DNA of 64,000 bases, taken from positions 42,257 through 106,256 of IMG/VR virus record IMGVR_UViG_3300046777_001715; one strand, given 5' to 3'. Positions 51,770-58,666 of this stretch are shown here, piece by piece. The notes beneath the pieces were generated by a model. It was not told the origin of the DNA and ran no database searches. It saw nothing but the letters and a program-made list of their open reading frames with translations. This DNA comes from a virus. The translations under genes and the position numbers were made by a program. The stretch's first letter is position 1. Each line of letters begins with the position of its first letter.

Positions 51770-52195
51770 ATGGTAACACAATTTGCTATGGATTTTTTTA
51801 ATGATCCATTTTTTATCGGGTTCAATCGTGATTTTGACAAGTTGTCAAGAATCCACACCCACGCTACAGGAACAAACTATCCACCTTATAACGTAATTAC
51901 AACAGATGATGAAGATGTATTCTTTATCGAACTTGCGGTTGCGGGATTTGCAAAGGAAGACCTTGAAGTTTCAGTAAAAGAACAGGTTCTCACCGTAAAG
52001 GGAGAAATCAAGGATACTAAGGATGAGCCAAAATATGCTCACCGTGGAATTGCAACAAGAAAGTTTACTCGTGAATTTGCCCTAGGTGAATTTATTGAGG
52101 TAACTGGGGCGGTTGCAGAAAATGGTATGCTCAAGATTTCATTAGAGCGTATTGTTCCTGAAGACAAAAAGCCAAAATCAATCAAGATCAAGTAA
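51770..52195 (+). CDS. Small heat-shock protein (Hsp20/alpha-crystallin)
   Basis: The 141-residue protein has the alpha-crystallin fold: YNVITTDDEDVFFIELAVAGFAKEDLEVSVKEQVLTVKGE (about 42-82) and a strand ending AENGMLKISLERIVPEDKKPKSIKIK. Hsp20 chaperones hold unfolding proteins; in phages they are thought to help virion protein folding. Hsp20 genes are a recurring accessory gene in aquatic phages. Strong AAGGAG ribosome site; CGT arginine codons are common, so expression may be high. Confidence 0.85.
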   Translation: MVTQFAMDFFNDPFFIGFNRDFDKLSRIHTHATGTNYPPYNVITTDDEDVFFIELAVAGFAKEDLEVSVKEQVLTVKGEIKDTKDEPKYAHRGIATRKFTREFALGEFIEVTGAVAENGMLKISLERIVPEDKKPKSIKIK

Positions 52196-52202
52196 AAAAC
52201 AC

Positions 52203-52231
52203 TAGACAATCCTATTTACATAGGGTATACT
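52203..52231 (+). promoter_or_regulatory. Promoter for 2OG-oxygenase unit
   Basis: TAGACA (52203-52208), 17 bases and TATACT (52226-52231). The spacer has a 5-bp inverted repeat CCTAT/ATAGG. The roughly 75-base leader is structured. Confidence 0.65.
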
Positions 52232-52237
52232 TATATT

Positions 52238-52311
52238 GTGCACCACTTAATGTGGGCATGAGGGACCTGAGCATTGTCCACGTAAACGGCTCATTTTAAA
52301 ATTGGAGACTC
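52238..52311 (+). promoter_or_regulatory. Structured 5' leader with possible pseudoknot
   Basis: The leader of the oxygenase gene can form CCAC/GTGG (52243-52246, 52252-52255). GGAC/GTCC (52263-52266, 52276-52279) and TGAGC/GCTCA (52268-52272, 52289-52293) cross each other, as in an H-type pseudoknot. TTTTAAAA and the GGAG ribosome site follow. Such a structure could control translation, possibly as a riboswitch. No known class matched. Confidence 0.4.
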
Positions 52312-53034
52312 ATGGAGATTATTGATCTGCAAAAGCCAAATGTGCTAATCGTTAAAGATTTTTTTGATAAGGATCAGGTTAATACAGTTCTTAATATACT
52401 AAAGAGTATATCAGAAGAAGAATGGTATTTTGAAGCAGATAAAAAAAGAGAGCTTGGAACCAATATACATGAAGAGCTTCGTGAAAGTTCTCACAAAAGT
52501 TGGGACGGGATGTCTCTTGGTTTGACATCAAGGGTAGATGCAAAAAAAATGTATCCAACATTACCACATGAAATGTTGATAGATCAAGAACACAAGATAA
52601 AAAAGCTTACAGAAAAAAGATTTAACCAAAATTTGATTTTGCAATTGTCTGGATTAAATAGATGGAGACCAGGAAGAGAACAGCTCCCACATATAGACTA
52701 TTATGATTCTTCAGAAGATCACGACTTTGAAATGCTAGAAAAGTACAATCTTCCTAAAAATAGATTAGAGCAGTTTGAAAAAGGTTTTAACGATAAACAT
52801 TTTTCTTCTTTGGTTTATTTTAACGATGACTATATTGGTGGAGAATTGTATATGCCACAGTGGGATTGGGAGATGAAACCAGAGCCTGGAATGCTAATAT
52901 GTTTCGAGGGAAACGAAAATCATCTTCACGGCGTAAAAATGATGGAAGAAGGAATCAGATACACTTGGTCTTTATTTTGGACAAAGTTTGATTGGGCAAT
53001 GAAAAATAAGCTGGAGGCAATGAAAAATGTATGA
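52312..53034 (+). CDS. 2OG-Fe(II) oxygenase
   Basis: The 240-residue protein has the double-stranded beta-helix with HxD...H: LPHIDYYD (His127, Asp129), NENHLHGVK (His206) and IRYTWSLFW with the 2-oxoglutarate-binding Arg216. These enzymes hydroxylate proteins or small molecules using 2-oxoglutarate and oxygen. Similar genes are common in aquatic phages, often near Hsp20 as here; the target is unknown. The start overlaps nothing and has GGAG behind a structured leader. Confidence 0.8.
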   Translation: MEIIDLQKPNVLIVKDFFDKDQVNTVLNILKSISEEEWYFEADKKRELGTNIHEELRESSHKSWDGMSLGLTSRVDAKKMYPTLPHEMLIDQEHKIKKLTEKRFNQNLILQLSGLNRWRPGREQLPHIDYYDSSEDHDFEMLEKYNLPKNRLEQFEKGFNDKHFSSLVYFNDDYIGGELYMPQWDWEMKPEPGMLICFEGNENHLHGVKMMEEGIRYTWSLFWTKFDWAMKNKLEAMKNV

Positions 53035-53434
53035 GTATAGAGTAAAAAAGGTATTAAATGTTGTAGACGGAGATACAATTGATGCAGATATCGACCTAGG
53101 GTTCGACATCTCTTTGGCTAAAAGAGTTAGAATGGCTGGCATAGATACTCCAGAGTCTCGCACCACGGATAAGTTTGAAAAGACACTAGGGCTTGAGTCA
53201 AAAGAATACCTAAAGAAACAGTTAAAAGACGCTAAGGATGTTGTCATTAAAACGGAACTTCCAGATTCTTCAGAAAAATATGGACGCATACTTGGTTGGG
53301 TTTACATTGACGGAGCAACAAAGTCTATTAATGAGATTATGATTGAAGAAGGATATGCTTGGGGCTACATGGGAGATACAAAGGTTAAAGACTTTGCTGC
53401 TTTAGCTGAAAAGAGAAAAAAGAGCGGTAAGTAA
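53027..53434 (+). CDS. Staphylococcal-nuclease-like (SNase) protein
   Basis: The 135-residue protein has the SNase OB-fold nuclease pattern: VVDGDTIDADID (Asp residues near 14-21), KRVRMAGIDTPES (Arg near 36, Glu near 43) and SEKYGRILGWVYIDG (Arg near 90). These residues bind calcium and cleave DNA or RNA. No signal peptide is visible, so it acts inside the cell or with the virion, perhaps degrading host DNA. It overlaps the oxygenase stop by 8 bases. Confidence 0.82.
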   Translation: MYEYRVKKVLNVVDGDTIDADIDLGFDISLAKRVRMAGIDTPESRTTDKFEKTLGLESKEYLKKQLKDAKDVVIKTELPDSSEKYGRILGWVYIDGATKSINEIMIEEGYAWGYMGDTKVKDFAALAEKRKKSGK

Positions 53435-53616
53435 TGCCTACATACGAGTATTCTTGCATTCAGTGTGATGTGACAAAAGAGATTATAAAGTCTTTTGAAC
53501 AAGCAGACTCTTTAGAGGTTTGTGAAAAGTGTGGATACAACATGACTAAAGTTTACGGATCTTTTGGTATTCAGTTTAAAGGTTCTGGCTTTTATAAAAC
53601 AGATAATCCTAAATAG
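53434..53616 (+). CDS. FmdB-type zinc-ribbon protein
   Basis: The 60-residue product starts MPTYEYSCIQC and contains CEKCG, then the ending GSGFYKTD, which are the family marks of FmdB-type putative regulatory zinc ribbons. The stop of the SNase gene overlaps its ATG (TAATG). Its function in phages is unknown; binding of a nucleic acid or metal-dependent regulation is possible. Unusually clear family match for a gene this short. Confidence 0.75.
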   Translation: MPTYEYSCIQCDVTKEIIKSFEQADSLEVCEKCGYNMTKVYGSFGIQFKGSGFYKTDNPK

Positions 53617-53621
53617 CTACA

Positions 53622-53630
53622 TGCTATAAT
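53622..53630 (+). promoter_or_regulatory. Extended -10 promoter, leader with hairpin
   Basis: TGCTATAAT (53622-53630) precedes a leader in which TGTAATG (53631-53637) pairs with CATTACA (53651-53657). GGAGAG then leads to the TTG start at 53672. Confidence 0.6.
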
Positions 53631-53671
53631 TGTAATGTAAACAAAATTTGCATTACATAGGAGAGTCCTAG

Positions 53672-56080
53672 TTGACTGGAAAGGTTAAACTTCTCTTAAC
53701 CAGCCTTATTGTTATAGGCTGGCTTTTCCTTTTTGGGCCAACTAATGCACATGCTGAAGAGGTTACAGTTCAAGTAACGCCAGCAAATCCATCTTCAGAT
53801 ACCGCCACAGCAACCACTCCTGTTACAGTTGAGATAGTTGCAAATAAAGTAGAGGCGGCAGAAACAACGCTACAGGCGGCAGCTCAAACACAGGCAAATA
53901 CGATCATATCTACAATCCAATCAAATGTGCCAAATACAGATACTCAGACTGCTACCCAAATTGCTACAACTCAAGAGCCAATTGCAACTGCAGTTGCAGA
54001 GGCTACAGTCAAGGTTCAAGAGGCTAACAATGCAATACAATCTGCTGAAACAGCAGTCACAGTTGCAGCAACAGCTCAAGCAGCAGTTGAATCACAAACT
54101 GCAGTAGTTGCCACAGCAACAACAAATTTAAATAATGCTCAAACAAATTTAAATACAGTAACTCAACAGGTTGAGTCTCAAACTGCTGTAGTTGCTACAG
54201 ACACCACAAACCTTGCTACAGCTCAAGCTGCAGCCGATGCTTCAGCCGTAGAAACAACAACTAATGGAATTGAGGTAACAACATACGCATCACCTGGAGG
54301 ACAGCAGCCACCACTTCCAGCAGAAAATGCGACACCACTTTCAACCACAACAGTTCCTTATATTGCTCACCAATTTGGAAGCGGACAGGTATTTAATTCT
54401 GGCAGAGTAGACAATGTAATTGTTAAATTTGAAGGAACAATTACTGTTCCAGAAGAAGCAGTAACAGTAAAGTATGCAATTCATTCAGATGACGGCGCAA
54501 AGATGTATGTAGACGGGCAACTTGCAATCAATGAATGGATTGATAAAGGTGGAGGATGGAGTCAATATTCTCCAACTTATAATACAACTACAGACAAGCA
54601 ACAGGACTTTACTATTTGGTACTATGAAAATGGTGGAGGGTCACAAGTTATACTTGGCTGGCTAATAATGAGACAAGATGGAAGTGGATATTTTACTACT
54701 CCAAATCAAACGGCATTTGCAACTACAGTAGTAACAAAAGACCCAGTATTAGTTGCTGCAGTTGCTACCGCACAGACAACTCTCAATAATGATACTGCAG
54801 TTCTTAATACTCTTACTGCACAAAAGACTGCAGCAGAAGAAGTAGTTGCAGATAAGACAGAGGTAAAGGCAGAAGAAGTTGCTACATTAAATCAGCTTAC
54901 AGAAACTGCTACAGCAACAGTTCAAGCAGCAGACACCCTTGCTAACACAGCAACAACAAAAGTAAATGAAGCAGTAACTGCAATGACAAATGCAGCACAG
55001 GTTACAGTTAATTATTATGCAGAGCAACAAGCAGCAGCGCAAGCCGCTGCAAATGCCGCAGCCGCAGCTGCAGCAGCACAAGCAGCACAAGAAGCGGCAG
55101 CAGCGGAAGCTGCAGCACAACAAGCAGCTGCACAAGCAGCAGCTGCAGAAGCAGCAAGAGTTAAAGCAGAAGCAGAAGCCAAAGCAGCAGCCGAAGCTGC
55201 TGCAAAAGCAGAAGCAGAAGCCAAAGCAGCAGCCGAAGCTGCTGCTAAAGCAGAAGCAGACCGTATAGCAGCAGAAGAAGCCGCTGCTAAAGCAGAAGCT
55301 GATCGTATAGCTGCAGAAGAAGCAGCAGCTAAAGCTGAAGCAGAAGCAAAAGAAAAAGCAGAGGCAGATGCAAAAGCAGAAGCAGACAGACTAGCAGCAG
55401 AGGCAGAAGCTAAAGCGCAAGCAGAGGCAGATGCAAAGGCTGAAGCAGAGGCCAAGGCTCAAGAGGAAGCAAACGCAAAGGCTGAGGCAGAAGCTAAAGC
55501 GCAAGCAGAGGCAGATGCAAAAGCAGAAGCTGAAGCAAAGGCTGCGGAGGCAGAAAAAGCTAAGGCAGAAGAAGAAGCATTAAAGAAAGCAGCAGAAGAA
55601 GGCAAACTAACTGAAGAGCAAAAAGAAGTTGTAGTAGAAAAACTTATACAAAATCTTGCTCCAGGAGAATCTATTTCAGTAGCAGAAATTAAAGCAGCAG
55701 GAGTTTCTTATTCAGATTTGCCACCATCAACACCAGTTGAAGTTCGTACAGATGAAAATGGAAACGCTCTTGTAATTACTGCAGCTGTCGCTGCACAAGT
55801 TGAGCTTGTGCAAAATCCAGCAGCTTTGGTAGAAGAATTATTTACTAATCCAGCAGCGGCAATAGCAGCTCTTGGAAGCATTGGTGCAGATATGACTGAA
55901 GAAGAAAGAGAAGAAGCAACAGATATGGTTGTTGCTACAGTTGTTGCAGCAGGTGCCGCTATTAATGCAGTAGGAGCGGCAGCAGGAGGCGCCACTGGAG
56001 GTGGCACAGGCGGAGGAGGAAGTTCTGGTGGAGGCTCAGGAGCTAATTCACCAGGTTCACGAGGAGGAAGAAGATGGTAA
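53672..56080 (+). CDS. Secreted PA14/alanine-rich coiled-coil protein
   Basis: The 802-residue protein starts at TTG behind GGAGAG. A signal peptide is seen (hydrophobic core LLLTSLIVIGWLFLFG, cleavage after AHA). A PA14/GLEYA-like beta domain lies near 215-350 (KYAIHSDDGAKMYVDGQLAINEW; FTIWYYENGGGSQVILGW), flanked by helices. Residues about 450-650 are an Ala/Lys/Glu coiled coil built from AEAKA and AEADRIAAEE repeats. Near 740-775 a hydrophobic stretch precedes a Gly/Ser-rich tail ending RRW. It is probably exported and may span the cell wall; an adhesin, lysis accessory or superinfection-blocking role is possible. Confidence 0.7.
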   Translation: MTGKVKLLLTSLIVIGWLFLFGPTNAHAEEVTVQVTPANPSSDTATATTPVTVEIVANKVEAAETTLQAAAQTQANTIISTIQSNVPNTDTQTATQIATTQEPIATAVAEATVKVQEANNAIQSAETAVTVAATAQAAVESQTAVVATATTNLNNAQTNLNTVTQQVESQTAVVATDTTNLATAQAAADASAVETTTNGIEVTTYASPGGQQPPLPAENATPLSTTTVPYIAHQFGSGQVFNSGRVDNVIVKFEGTITVPEEAVTVKYAIHSDDGAKMYVDGQLAINEWIDKGGGWSQYSPTYNTTTDKQQDFTIWYYENGGGSQVILGWLIMRQDGSGYFTTPNQTAFATTVVTKDPVLVAAVATAQTTLNNDTAVLNTLTAQKTAAEEVVADKTEVKAEEVATLNQLTETATATVQAADTLANTATTKVNEAVTAMTNAAQVTVNYYAEQQAAAQAAANAAAAAAAAQAAQEAAAAEAAAQQAAAQAAAAEAARVKAEAEAKAAAEAAAKAEAEAKAAAEAAAKAEADRIAAEEAAAKAEADRIAAEEAAAKAEAEAKEKAEADAKAEADRLAAEAEAKAQAEADAKAEAEAKAQEEANAKAEAEAKAQAEADAKAEAEAKAAEAEKAKAEEEALKKAAEEGKLTEEQKEVVVEKLIQNLAPGESISVAEIKAAGVSYSDLPPSTPVEVRTDENGNALVITAAVAAQVELVQNPAALVEELFTNPAAAIAALGSIGADMTEEEREEATDMVVATVVAAGAAINAVGAAAGGATGGGTGGGGSSGGGSGANSPGSRGGRRW
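55163..55245 (+). repeat. 42-base tandem repeat in coiled coil
   Basis: Two near-perfect copies of a 42-base unit (14 codons, KAEAEAKAAAEAAA) are followed by two diverged AKAEADRIAAEEAA units. This in-frame tandem repetition extends the coiled coil of the secreted protein and could vary in number between relatives. Confidence 0.65.
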
Positions 56081-56253
56081 GAGTAATAAAAAATATCTTA
56101 AAGGATATGGTTGACCAAGCATGGACGCTTCTCGGAATGTTTATTGCTTGGGTAGTTCTGGACGGAAGTGCAAAGACTGTTGTTGGTTATGGAATTGTGG
56201 CAACAACTGCTCTTTGGATAATTACAAGTCCGATCAGAAATAGGGAGGATTAA
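56074..56253 (+). CDS. Small two-helix membrane protein, holin candidate
   Basis: This 59-residue frame begins at ATG 56074 inside the end of the secreted protein gene (7-base overlap) and ends 2 bases before the next start. It has two hydrophobic segments, AWTLLGMFIAWVVL and VVGYGIVATTALWIIT, and charged ends, like short class II holins. GAGGAGGAAG lies upstream. Translation is plausible but the gene is short. Confidence 0.55.
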   Translation: MVRVIKNILKDMVDQAWTLLGMFIAWVVLDGSAKTVVGYGIVATTALWIITSPIRNRED

Positions 56254-56255
56254 AA

Positions 56256-56546
56256 ATGGCAAAAGCACATATTGAAGAGCCAACACAGGTTGGATCTGGA
56301 GCAATTGCAAGCATTAATAATATTTTTATGAGAATTGTTGCTGTATTTGCAGCATCAGGTCTTTCAGTAATTGGAGCAGGAGCAGTAGTCGGAATTGAAA
56401 CATACAAGGCTGTCATTCTTGCAGGAACATTAGGGGTAGCAACAGTTGTTGAAAAGCTAGCTCGTGGATTCCTAGATGATGGAAAGCTAACTATTGACGA
56501 AATTAATAATGCATTTTCAGCAGTAGATAAAAAAGCTCAAAAGTAG
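56256..56546 (+). CDS. Holin (two-TM) candidate
   Basis: The 96-residue product has GGGAGG 7 bases before its ATG. Two hydrophobic helices, IFMRIVAVFAASGLSVIGAGAVVGI and AVILAGTLGVATVVEKLA, are followed by a charged C terminus (DDGKLTIDEINNAF). This layout is standard for actinophage holins that form the membrane lesion for the endolysin. It lies 5 kb after the endolysin, together with another small membrane protein. Confidence 0.65.
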   Translation: MAKAHIEEPTQVGSGAIASINNIFMRIVAVFAASGLSVIGAGAVVGIETYKAVILAGTLGVATVVEKLARGFLDDGKLTIDEINNAFSAVDKKAQK

Positions 56547-56552
56547 TATAAT
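56547..56552 (+). promoter_or_regulatory. Leaderless promoter for 48-aa protein
   Basis: TATAAT (56547-56552) overlaps the holin stop and is 6 bases before ATG 56559. No ribosome site; -35 is weak. Confidence 0.5.
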
Positions 56553-56558
56553 ATATAC

Positions 56559-56705
56559 ATGGACCAATATAAGGTAAAAATAGAAGCAGATCTAGAAATA
56601 GAGGCATTTTCTGCCGAAGATGCTGCAGACTATGTAAAAGATATTATTGGTACTGACCAAGAGGTAAAAGCAGTAAATATTAAAAAAATTACAAAAATTA
56701 ATTGA
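56559..56705 (+). CDS. Small leaderless protein (48 aa)
   Basis: The frame MDQYKVKIEADLEIEAFSAE... runs to TGA at 56703-56705. The sequence has a beta-alpha-beta character (YKVKIEADLEIEAFSAEDAADYVKDII ... VKAVNIKKITKIN) like small ferredoxin-fold domains. It is placed 6 bases after a TATAAT without ribosome site, the same geometry as seven other genes here, which supports it. Function unknown. Confidence 0.5.
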   Translation: MDQYKVKIEADLEIEAFSAEDAADYVKDIIGTDQEVKAVNIKKITKIN

Positions 56706-56712
56706 AATTTGA

Positions 56713-56742
56713 TTGACAAGGCCCCGTAGCAAACAGTATAAT
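56713..56742 (+). promoter_or_regulatory. Promoter inside terminator loop, drives tRNA-Asn
   Basis: TTGACA (56713-56718), 18 bases and TATAAT (56737-56742). The spacer contains the left arm of the hairpin below and the -10 is in its loop. The RNA should start near 56749 and run into tRNA-Asn. Confidence 0.7.
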
Positions 56743-56759
56743 AGATACTACGGGGCTTT
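56718..56759 (+). terminator. Terminator wrapped around a promoter
   Basis: AAGGCCCCGTAG (56718-56729) pairs with CTACGGGGCTTT (56748-56759) with an 18-base loop containing the TATAAT. RNA from upstream can fold the full hairpin; RNA started from the internal promoter has only the right arm, so it escapes termination. Confidence 0.7.
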
Positions 56760-56764
56760 GCTAT

Positions 56765-56837
56765 TGGCTCATAGCTCAGTCGGCAGAGCGGGAAGCTGTT
56801 AACTTCTAGGTCCCTGGTTCGAGTCCAGGTGGGCCAG
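56765..56837 (+). tRNA. tRNA-Asn (GTT anticodon)
   Basis: Acceptor TGGCTCA/TGGGCCA, anticodon stem GGAAG/CTTCT with loop CTGTTAA (GTT at 56798-56800), T arm CCTGG-TTCGAGT-CCAGG. Discriminator G, no encoded CCA. Confidence 0.92.
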
Positions 56838-56854
56838 CAAAAGAAAAGGAAAAT

Positions 56855-57085
56855 ATGAACATCAAGGAAAACAAAGTTAATCAATTTATTAAAAACTTTA
56901 AGACAGATTATCAAGAAGCTTTTTGGGATGGATATACTTTAATTGTTTGGAAGAAAGATGCAACAGGTTTTTCAAACAAAAGAGGAATGTTTAGAAACAA
57001 TACTTGGGGGCTGACCAACAGATTCCCTTTAACTAATGGCGGAGATTGGGATCTCCCTGACAGATATGTCAAATATATTAAGTAG
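56855..57085 (+). CDS. Small hypothetical protein before WhiB
   Basis: The 76-residue protein has AAAGGAAAA upstream. FIKNFKTDYQEAFWDGYTLIVWKKD and NTWGLTNRFPLTNGGDWDLPDRYVKYIK give an aromatic, basic domain. It overlaps the WhiB start by 20 bases. Conserved in layout with small actinophage proteins but no family can be named. Confidence 0.55.
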   Translation: MNIKENKVNQFIKNFKTDYQEAFWDGYTLIVWKKDATGFSNKRGMFRNNTWGLTNRFPLTNGGDWDLPDRYVKYIK

Positions 57086-57377
57086 TCTAGGCGTAGACCC
57101 AGATGATTTTGAATGGTGGCATCTTGCGGCATGCAATGGGATGGACACAAACTTATTTTACGATAAGTATGAAGCAGATTTTAATATAGCAAAAAGTGTA
57201 GACGAATGTTGTTTAACATGTCCAGTAGCAAAAGATTGTTTAAGAGCTGGAATTGAAAACAATGAATACGGAGTATGGGGCGGGATATACTTAAACTCTG
57301 GTTCAACAGACAAAGCACGTAATATTCATAAAACAGAAGAAGTATGGAATAGGTTTAAGGTGAAGCATGGACATTAA
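57066..57377 (+). CDS. WhiB-family iron-sulphur regulator
   Basis: From ATG 57066 the protein has 103 residues. The four cysteines follow the WhiB pattern: HLAACNG, then CCLTCPVAKDC about 30 residues later, followed by GVWGG, the turn typical of the family. WhiB-like proteins hold a 4Fe-4S cluster and bind the primary sigma factor region 4 in Actinobacteria; phage copies can alter host transcription or superinfection. This is the strongest single sign of an actinobacterial host. The C-terminal basic tail (RFKVKHGH) may touch DNA. Confidence 0.88.
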   Translation: MSNILSSLGVDPDDFEWWHLAACNGMDTNLFYDKYEADFNIAKSVDECCLTCPVAKDCLRAGIENNEYGVWGGIYLNSGSTDKARNIHKTEEVWNRFKVKHGH

Positions 57378-57654
57378 TCAGTGGACAGGCGAATTAAATA
57401 AACCAGTTTTCTATACCAAAGAAATGGCTACAAAAGTAAGAGAACTTAAGCAACCAGTTCATGGACTACAAATGGACATAGTTAAGTTTCCAGAATTTTT
57501 GGCCATTAGGTTATATGAAGGAAATTTCATGCAGTATGGCGATTCTGAAAGAATGAGAATCATTGACTACATTGAAATGGTAAAACGTGTACTAGAATCC
57601 TACGGGGTTCGTGTTGAACTTGAGGGAGCAAAAGGTGAAAGAATATTACGATAA
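57367..57654 (+). CDS. Small hypothetical protein
   Basis: The 95-residue protein overlaps WhiB by 11 bases. It has YTKEMATKVRELKQPVHGLQMDIVKFPEFLAIRLYEGNF and a helical RMRIIDYIEMVKRVLESYGVRVELEG, a ferredoxin-like alternation of strands and helices. No family known. It lies in an operon of short genes after tRNA-Asn. Confidence 0.55.
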   Translation: MDINQWTGELNKPVFYTKEMATKVRELKQPVHGLQMDIVKFPEFLAIRLYEGNFMQYGDSERMRIIDYIEMVKRVLESYGVRVELEGAKGERILR

Positions 57655-57829
57655 AGTTTGTATTGTATTTTTGCACGAAGATCAGGTATATGGGGACGTA
57701 GAGTCTCTTGGAACGTATGCGTCAGTGGTGAGATACACCAAGGACGGAATAGATTATGAAGAGCTTGTAGAGAATAGCGAATTTACTATAATGGATGAAT
57801 TCGTATTGTCACATGTAGAGGAAGAATAA
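57635..57829 (+). CDS. Small hypothetical protein
   Basis: GTG at 57635 behind GAGGGAG is chosen over an in-frame GTG at 57611. The 64-residue protein (VVRYTKDGIDYEELVENSEF) is beta-rich and acidic at the end, like small phage proteins that may adopt an SH3-like fold. It overlaps the previous gene by 20 bases and its stop overlaps the next ATG. Function unknown. Confidence 0.5.
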   Translation: MKEYYDKVCIVFLHEDQVYGDVESLGTYASVVRYTKDGIDYEELVENSEFTIMDEFVLSHVEEE

Positions 57830-58065
57830 TGGAAAAGATTTTATGTTACTCTTGCAGCAAAAGCAAGAATAAACTAAATACAAGAAAATCAGCGCTATTA
57901 ACAATTAATTTGTTAATGTGCGAGACATGTATTGTATCTAAGTTTGAGCCACGCTGGGTAGTTATTTTGGCTGGAAGACAATTTGGATCTGATCATGTTA
58001 AAGAATATATCATTAAAAAGAGATATATTGGTCAACCAATATTAGCAGATGAGTTGCTAGTTTAG
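57829..58065 (+). CDS. Small zinc-ribbon-like protein
   Basis: The 78-residue protein has CYSCSKSKNKL and, 25 residues later, CETCIVSKFEPRWVVILAGRQFG, a two-CxxC zinc-binding pattern followed by a conserved-looking strand. Such short zinc proteins are common in actinophages next to WhiB-type genes. No function known. Confidence 0.6.
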   Translation: MEKILCYSCSKSKNKLNTRKSALLTINLLMCETCIVSKFEPRWVVILAGRQFGSDHVKEYIIKKRYIGQPILADELLV

Positions 58066-58076
58066 CATACATTTGT

Positions 58077-58085
58077 TGGTATAAT
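58077..58085 (+). promoter_or_regulatory. Leaderless extended -10 promoter
   Basis: TTGGTATAAT (-10 at 58080-58085) is 6 bases before ATG 58092, with no ribosome site and no convincing -35. Confidence 0.55.
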
Positions 58086-58091
58086 TAATAT

Positions 58092-58385
58092 ATGCCAATG
58101 ACAAGAGAACAAATGATATTAATGCTGCTTATGGCAGTATTAGGTGGCACTGGCGCAAGATTTATAGAGTTTCTTGGGAAAAGAAAATCTGAAAAATTGT
58201 ATCAAAATGAGATAGACCACAGCAAGGTTGAGCTCAGGCTTGAGCTGGAAAAGCTTAAAAATAAGCTGCTGGTCTCTGAAAATGAATTATTAGTTTGGCA
58301 GGCTAAATACTATGAAACCCTTGAGAAATTAGCCAAAGTTAACTATGAATTAAGCGAATTACTGTCTAAATTAAAAATACATTAA
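58092..58385 (+). CDS. Membrane-anchored coiled-coil protein
   Basis: The 97-residue product has an N-terminal hydrophobic helix (MILMLLMAVLGGTGARF) and a long coiled coil (VELRLELEKLKNKLLVSENELLVWQAKYYETLEKL). The topology resembles small spanin- or Rz-like or anti-holin proteins, but actinophages rarely need spanins. It has a leaderless promoter. Role in lysis or membrane protection is possible. Confidence 0.55.
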   Translation: MPMTREQMILMLLMAVLGGTGARFIEFLGKRKSEKLYQNEIDHSKVELRLELEKLKNKLLVSENELLVWQAKYYETLEKLAKVNYELSELLSKLKIH

Positions 58386-58391
58386 TTAGAC

Positions 58392-58420
58392 TGGACATCG
58401 AATTTTAAATATTATAGAAT
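58392..58420 (+). promoter_or_regulatory. Leaderless promoter
   Basis: TGGACA (58392-58397), 17 bases and TAGAAT (58415-58420); ATG 58427 lies 6 bases further, with no ribosome site. Confidence 0.65.
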
Positions 58421-58426
58421 GGTACT

Positions 58427-58663
58427 ATGATATCTGAGAAAAGACTTAAGTGGTATGGCCTTGGGCTGACCATAGTAACAAATATTTTCATTGTGTGGTT
58501 TATGTGGCACAGGTGGAAAACTGGGCAGGATCTTTTAATTCCGATCATCTTGCTACTGGTTCTTAAAATTAGAATCAATCAATACCTGCAAGAACAAAAG
58601 GTAGAGAACTTAATACAACTTCTTAATAAAGCAGCAAAGCCTAGATCAAGGAAGATTACATAA
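58427..58663 (+). CDS. Small two-TM membrane protein
   Basis: The 78-residue protein has hydrophobic helices WYGLGLTIVTNIFIVWFMW and LIPIILLLVLKI and a basic C terminus (KAAKPRSRKIT). It is leaderless and lies between another membrane protein and an Ntn hydrolase. Could be a holin, antiholin or membrane-remodelling protein; sequence does not decide. Confidence 0.55.
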   Translation: MISEKRLKWYGLGLTIVTNIFIVWFMWHRWKTGQDLLIPIILLLVLKIRINQYLQEQKVENLIQLLNKAAKPRSRKIT

Positions 58664-58666
58664 GAA

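Noticed and set aside
55015-55455. Long minus-strand open frame opposite the alanine-rich coiled coil
   Set aside because: It is the mirror of GCA-rich repeats on the plus strand, gives Ala/Ser low-complexity sequence and has no ribosome site or promoter.
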